A DNA stretch of 20,570 nt, taken from the NCBI GenBank assembly GCA_026770615.1, contig MU631782.1, positions 1 through 20,570 on the forward strand, given 5' to 3'. The translations under genes and the position numbers were made by a program. Positions 16,425 through 20,570 of the stretch are shown in pieces. The stretch comes from Pavlovales sp. CCMP2436. Taxonomy: Eukaryota > Haptophyta > Pavlovophyceae > Pavlovales. How positions within the stretch are numbered: the stretch's first letter is position 1; each line of letters begins with the position of its first letter. Below the pieces are notes generated by a model. It searched no databases and was not told where the DNA came from. It saw nothing but the letters and a program-made list of their open reading frames with translations.

Positions 16425-16565
16425 GAGAAGTAACTAACTTGGCGATTTGTTTTTAATTGTTTTATTCGAATTAAATTTGACCGGCTGTGACCGAAGATCC
16501 GTCAGATCTGAGAAATTTGACCGGTGATATGACCGAAGATTTTTGGAGGAAGACGACAACACAGG

Positions 16566-17284
16566 ACGTCCTCACTCACCTCAGCCCTCGGCGGAGGCGC
16601 TCGGCCGACAGGTCCCTATTCGCTTGGGAATATATCTTTTGCCCTTTTTTCTACTACGACTTACTTAATAGGAAGACAGGCAGCAGCAGTCAGGCAAATC
16701 TGATGTGTACGGCCGATGAATTCAGCCAGTGATCGCCCAGGGTCAGGTGGCGGGCCTACGACGCGGCTTCATGCCACGACCGCGTCTCTTGTCGCTGGTG
16801 GTATTTTGCCCTTTTTAAGCGTTTTTAGCATTGAAATTGAGCTTGCTAAAAAGACTGAAATTGCAGCGAAGCAAAAACCCAGGTAGGTGGGCTTAAGTGG
16901 GCATTGGCTGCAGCTGCCTCCTGCAGCCCCCGGGGGTCGCGGCTGCCATGGGCCATCGGATCTCGGCGGGGGCTCGGCGGTGGTGACTGGTGGGCAAGGT
17001 GGACTCGGCATGGGCGCATAGCGGATTTGGAGGCGGCGGCGGCGATTGTGTCGTGGTCGACTGTCCCCCCCGAGAGTCACTCACAGCACGGTCACACTCA
17101 TTTCAAAAAAACGTACCCACCTGGCACGCACTCAATTTCAAAACTCAAACGTTTGACGAACCAACCGGGATTTAATTTCCCCTAACCGCCGCGGTACTCC
17201 CGTTTTTGAACCAAAGGAGGATAATTTGAACTCAGTTCGGAGGCCGCGGCGGTCGGTCAACAGCCGTCCACCGAACTCTCGCCA
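16566..17284. other. Intergenic region between hAT element and PX gene
   Basis: About 720 bp with no gene recognised. The right target-site copy is at 16566-16573. The stretch before the PX start contains AGTTCGG (about 17237) and CCGAACT (about 17271), a 7-bp inverted repeat that may fold in the leader. Confidence 0.45.
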
Positions 17285-18388
17285 ATGAGCACCTCCTCCA
17301 CTCCGGTTGCGGATGCGTTGGGTGCTCCGGCTGCCGAGGACTGGACGCCCGTCGAAACGTCGGCGTCGGGCGCCGAGGTGGTGGAGAGCGACGAGGCGAA
17401 GGCCGCGCCGCCGCGCACCCCCGACCCTGGCGCCGTCAGTGTCGTTGGCTTTGAGAAGGATGCGGATGTCGCATACTTCAAAGTTCGCGTGCAGCTGTGC
17501 AGCCTGACCTATGAGCTCCGCCGCCGGTACTCACAGTTCGAGGCCCTCGCGCGCTGCATGCGCGTCGCCGCCGGCCGCCTGCCGACGCGCTTTCTCATCA
17601 GGCACACCGACGAGAACTTGGCGGCGCGCGGGGCAGCGCTCGAGAATTGGTTGCGCGCGCTGCTCGCCGCCGACTCTGGGTGCGCATCCGACGTCGAGCT
17701 CGAGCGCTTCCTAGAACTCGAGGCGGCGCGTGCGGTGCTGCTCGCAGTGGAGCGCGCGCAGCACTGCTCGCCTTCGCCCTCCGCCTCCAAGCTGATCGAG
17801 GAGCTCGAAACGAGGCGGGCGCGCTCCGCAGTGCGCAACTGCATAGTGAACCAGCTCGAAAGCGAGAAGGCCAGCCTCCTGCGCGAGCTCAGCGGGCAGG
17901 TGCGCGCTTTACTCTCCTACGCTCGCACCCACTATCGCGCGCACGTCCCCCCGCCTGACCCGCGCGCTCGAACTGATCCGTGCCTTCGCTCTCCCGCGCC
18001 TCGATTCAAATTTCGCGAACCGTCGAACGCGCAGGCCAGCCAGGTGAAGCGACTTGAGTTCGGGATGACCACGGCCAAGAACCTCGTCGCCACGCTGAGG
18101 CAGCAGCTCATCGAGACGGAGCGCAGCAGGGCCGAGCCCAAGCCCGAGACGGCGGCAGCCCCCGAGCCCGAACCGGTTGTCGAGGAGGCACCCCCGGCGC
18201 CGGCCCCGCTGGCCCCTATCCCACCCACCCCGATCCCCGATCCCCGCCCGCCCCTCGTGCTCAAGCAGTCGGTAGCCGAGTCAGCGTCGCCGGCGCGCAA
18301 GGGCGGCAAGGCGGGCAAGCGCAAGGGTGGCAAGGCGCACACGGCTACACCGACCTCTCTCACCTCTCTGCCGATCTCCGCGCACTAG
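17285..18388 (+). CDS. PX-domain (phosphoinositide-binding) coiled-coil protein
   Basis: PX domains bind phosphoinositides, often PI3P on endosomes, and occur in sorting nexins. From ATG 17285 the first ~50 residues are acidic and disordered. The PX domain (about 51-150) starts VSVVGFEKDADVAYFKVRV and has the diagnostic RRRYSQFEAL, then GRLPTRFLIRHTDENLAARG and a helix to ELERFLELE. The RRxYSxF Arg and the AARG Arg match lipid contacts; the usual PPK lysine loop is LPTR. A coiled coil follows (NQLESEKASLLREL, then KRLEFGMTTAKNLVATLRQQ), then a Pro/Glu-rich linker and a Gly/Lys tail (KGGKAGKRKGGKA). A likely 135-nt intron, 17900-18034 (CAG|GTGCGC to GCGCAG|GCC), interrupts the coiled coil; it is a multiple of three and stop-free, so retention keeps the frame. 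No BAR domain is recognised. Confidence is high for PX, lower for the splice. Confidence 0.85.
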   Translation: MSTSSTPVADALGAPAAEDWTPVETSASGAEVVESDEAKAAPPRTPDPGAVSVVGFEKDADVAYFKVRVQLCSLTYELRRRYSQFEALARCMRVAAGRLPTRFLIRHTDENLAARGAALENWLRALLAADSGCASDVELERFLELEAARAVLLAVERAQHCSPSPSASKLIEELETRRARSAVRNCIVNQLESEKASLLRELSGQVRALLSYARTHYRAHVPPPDPRARTDPCLRSPAPRFKFREPSNAQASQVKRLEFGMTTAKNLVATLRQQLIETERSRAEPKPETAAAPEPEPVVEEAPPAPAPLAPIPPTPIPDPRPPLVLKQSVAESASPARKGGKAGKRKGGKAHTATPTSLTSLPISAH

Positions 18389-19151
18389 CCGCAAAACACT
18401 AGCCGCAAATCTGCCAGGCGCGCAGCTGCTGAGATCCGCAGCAGCGCACGGCCCGCCCGTCCGGACGAGCGCACAGCGCGCTCAGCAGCGCGCGTCGCAG
18501 CGCTTGGCCGCGTCCCACACCATCACTCCCGAAAAAAAAAATTGGGCACCCAGCAAACACGGACACTGAAAGCCAACTGCCAATGGTCAAGAGGCCAGCG
18601 GCCAGCGCGCACGATCTCGCCGCCGCCTCCGCCGGCGCCCTCGGCTACAAGCAGGACGGCGCATCCCACACGGCCTTCCGCGCGCACCTAGGCGTCAGGA
18701 TAGCCCTTCGAGTGGTACCTCTTCCTCCAAAAGCTCTTTACCCCGCCGTGCCGCCCACCAGCCCTTCGCGGCAGCCGCCGCCGGCACACTTCTGGCAAAA
18801 ACAACTTTCAGGCGCTACGCGCAAAAAAAATGTACATTTCCGCCACCAACTTTGTCAGCCTCCCGCTCATCGGCTGGCTCGCGGCGGAGTAGTTTAATGA
18901 GTTTGACTTTCACTGACTCCTCCAAAAAACGTTTATTATCTAAACAAATTGCTTGCACCCTGAGTAAGATAGCGTTCCGATCCCCATGCATGGCTCGGTC
19001 GCCTGGTCGGATGCTCTCGCCGGCTCGCGGCAGCCCGCACAGCCGCGGCCGGCGTTCCGTTTGACCATGCGCTGCGCCGCTGCGCAGCGCATTTTACAAA
19101 CATTTAAAAGTTGAGACTGGAGTTGGAATCAGAATCCATGTCGCCTTGTCG
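18389..19151. other. Intergenic/leader region before the zeta-fold gene
   Basis: A 104-codon frame at 18583-18897 (MVKRPAASAHDLAAAS...) has no recognised domain. Another frame across 18710-18893 reads FEWYLFLQKLF and ends LPLIGWLAAE with a stop, so a small split gene is possible, but I cannot define it. The last part contains the hairpin and uORF listed separately. Confidence 0.35.
19067..19092 (+). promoter_or_regulatory. Perfect 11-bp-stem hairpin upstream of the zeta-fold gene
   Basis: ATGCGCTGCGC, loop CGCT, GCGCAGCGCAT form a perfect GC-rich stem 59 nt before the start codon. If transcribed it would sit in the 5' leader and could hinder scanning ribosomes. It could also be a protein-binding palindrome in DNA. 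Confidence 0.5.
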
Positions 19152-19155
19152 ATGA
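19138..19155 (+). promoter_or_regulatory. Five-codon uORF overlapping the main start as ATGA
   Basis: ATG 19138 opens M-S-P-C-R and stops at TGA 19153-19155. The TGA overlaps the presumed main ATG (19152-19154) in the sequence CGATGAGG. This could couple termination to re-initiation or lower translation of the downstream kinase. It depends on where transcription starts. Confidence 0.45.
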
Positions 19156-20570
19156 GGGCGCCGCGCGGCTACTCTGCAACGCCTGCAACGCGCGGATTTG
19201 CTCTACTGCTCGGTGTTGTCCTCACCATGATCGCCACGCTCTACTCAATCGTCCGCCGCCGCAGCAACGGCGTTGTGCTCACGCCCGCCCGGCGCGGCTC
19301 GATGGCCAAGCCCGACCACAGAATGGACGACAGATTGGATATCGGGCCGTGTGAGCTGCTGGTCTCGGCGGTCTCCTCGCCCGACCGCCGCACCGCCTCG
19401 AGCATCGAACCCGCAGTTCTCCCGGCGGTCTCCTCGTCCCTGCTCTCGCTCCACCGCCCCACCTCCTCGTTCAACGTCATCTCCGAGTACGACTACGCTC
19501 GCTCGACGCGCGACAACTACCAAGACCCCTCGGGTTCCCTGGAATCCTTCGGGCCCTTTGCCGCCATCCGCGACGGCCTCGACAAGGCATATCACGGCTT
19601 GTACACGCGCGCGAGGCAGGCGATGCAAGACGAGCTGGTCTGGCAGGTGCTCGGCGAGGGCAAGGGCGAGGGCAAGGCGCGTCAGGCGAACCCGTGGGTG
19701 GTCTTCACCGCCGGAGCGATGGTGCGCGCCAGTTCTGTTATGATGCCCCTTGTACCGCCTGGGGCGCAGTCTCTGCGTCCAGGAGGCCCCGGGTGTCAGC
19801 GTCTGAGCGTCACTCTGTTGAGCTTTAGCGTCACCCAGCGGTGGTACGCGCGTGAGCCCACAACTTGCCCGAGCGCCCGCACCCGCCCGCACTGCACGCC
19901 GCGCTGAGCCTACTCCCTTGATCGACTCCACCCCCTTTCCCTTTCCCCCCACAGAAGAAATACATCTACAAGAACTGTCCATGTTGAGCTATTCAATAAT
20001 CTTGCAATTAATTGAATGTGCTAATGACCCCCACCCTCTCTGGCGCAGGGCGCGGGCAAGTCGCACACGATCCGCTGGATGGCGCAGCGTGATATCTTTC
20101 CGCTCCGCGACATTGTGCCCATCGATTCCGATTTGTTCAAGAGCGCCTTCCCCGAGTGGCCAGAGTACGTGGCTCGCGACCCTCTCTCTGCAGGCCGACA
20201 GACGCGGCACGAGTCCGGCTACCTCGTCGAGATCGCGACGGAGGCGGCACTGCGCACGGGCAAGCACGTGTGGGTCGACGGCTCGCTTCGGGACTGCGAG
20301 TGGTACATGGGCGTCTTTGCGAAGGTGCGTCGGGAGCACCCGCAGTACCAAATCGCCATCCTCTACGTCACTGCCGACGAGGAGACAGTCGCCGCGCGCG
20401 TGCGCAGGCGCGCCGAGCTAACTGGCCGGCACGTGCCCGAGGCAGAGATACTCGACTCGCTCGCGCGCGTGCCACGCTCCGTCGCCGCGCTCGCGCCGTG
20501 CGCGCACTTTCTGGCGGTGATCGACAACTCGCAAGCAGAACCGCAACTGGCCAAGTGGTACGAGTCCCCC
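19152..20570 (+). CDS. Membrane-anchored protein with zeta-toxin-fold kinase domain (partial at 3')
   Basis: Zeta-fold proteins are P-loop phosphotransferases; bacterial members such as PezT phosphorylate UDP-N-acetylglucosamine, while roles of eukaryotic homologues are mostly unknown. Exon 1 (19152-19721, 190 codons) has a basic N-terminus and one hydrophobic segment (about residues 15-34, GFALLLGVVLTMIATLYSIV) followed by RRR. This is a signal-anchor, or possibly a targeting peptide, and a Ser-rich stretch comes after it. Exon 2 (20049 to the window end) opens directly in the Walker A GAGKSHT. It continues with the IDSD acidic motif, a His-Glu pair (TRHESG), VDGSLRD and RRAELTGRHVP, in family order. 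The intron 19722-20048 (GTGCGC to GGCGCAG) is phase 0 and holds a LINE-tail insertion. No stop is seen by 20570. No antitoxin gene is seen beside it. I infer a housekeeping or signalling kinase role. Confidence 0.8.
19735..19794 (-). mobile_element. LINE 3' tail fragment inside the zeta-fold gene's intron
   Basis: On the minus strand this matches the end of the LINE remnant at 6502-6563: CCGGGGCCTCCTGG, then CGCAGAGACTGCG, then AAGGGGCATCATAACA. It is antisense to the gene and starts only 13 nt after the splice donor. A hairpin is preserved at 19758-19783. Confidence 0.7.

Larger units (their letters stand above)
12250..16565. mobile_element. Inverted pair of hAT elements, 4.3-kb fold-back structure
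   Basis: The left arm (12250-13770) and right arm (16565-14769) are reverse complements apart from one 183-bp deletion, a repeat expansion and scattered changes; 13771-14768 is a single-copy spacer. Both outer ends begin CCTGTGTTGTCGTCTTCC. The flanks ACGTCACC (12242-12249) and ACGTCCTC (16566-16573) match at 6 of 8 positions, consistent with an old 8-bp hAT target duplication around the whole unit. This suggests it moved, or was copied in, as one piece. Both encoded transposases are broken, so mobility would need a transposase from elsewhere. Confidence 0.85.

Noticed and set aside
18583..18897. 104-codon ORF starting MVKRPAAS
   Set aside because: It could belong to a small split gene, but no family, splice sites or upstream support were found, so it is mentioned only in the intergenic entry.

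Overview
This is nuclear DNA from a eukaryotic microbe. Genes are split by GT-AG introns, several with GTGCG-type donors. The exons are very GC-rich, while intergenic DNA is more AT-rich and holds microsatellites, a LINE (non-LTR retrotransposon) remnant, hAT transposons and small dispersed repeats. Plant-type TrmB, EttA-like ABC-F, an N-terminal methyltransferase, PX and Sec14 proteins together fit an alga; a haptophyte-like alga is my guess from gene structure and base composition only.

Layout. 1-43: end of a small inverted-repeat element (MITE-like). 399-1453 (-): 5'-truncated EttA-like ABC-F gene in three exon pieces, whose splice junctions have displaced, decayed copies inside the introns. 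1524-3599 (+): three-exon tRNA m7G methyltransferase (TrmB type) carrying an N-terminal TRM13-like CCCH zinc finger. 3600-5905: repeat-rich intergenic DNA with a complete 157-bp MITE-like element at 4093-4249. 5906-6563 (+): LINE reverse-transcriptase C-terminal remnant with a 3' hairpin tail. 6712-7623 (-): intronless CRAL-TRIO/Sec14 lipid-transfer protein. 8466-8888 (+): small protein I do not recognise. 8889-10683: mostly non-coding, with further repeats. 10684-11805 (+): N-terminal Xaa-Pro-Lys methyltransferase homologue (NTMT1/Tae1 family).

12250-16565 is the most striking structure. Two damaged copies of a hAT transposase gene lie head-out/tail-in as a 4.3-kb inverted repeat around a 1.0-kb spacer. 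The shared outer ends begin CCTGTGTTGTC and are flanked by an imperfect 8-bp target duplication. The transcribed arms could fold into a very long double-stranded RNA.

17285-18388 (+): PX-domain coiled-coil protein. 18389-19151: mostly non-coding. 19152-20570 (+, runs off the window): membrane-anchored protein with a zeta-toxin-fold kinase domain, preceded by a 5'-leader hairpin and a five-codon uORF overlapping its start as ATGA. Its intron holds a second copy of the LINE 3' tail.

The host genes do not form one pathway. Two (TrmB and the ABC-F remnant) concern tRNA or translation, two look like phosphoinositide or lipid binders (Sec14, PX), and one modifies protein N-termini. The unusual content lies in domain fusions, intron architecture and mobile DNA. 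I see no CRISPR array, rRNA or tRNA gene.
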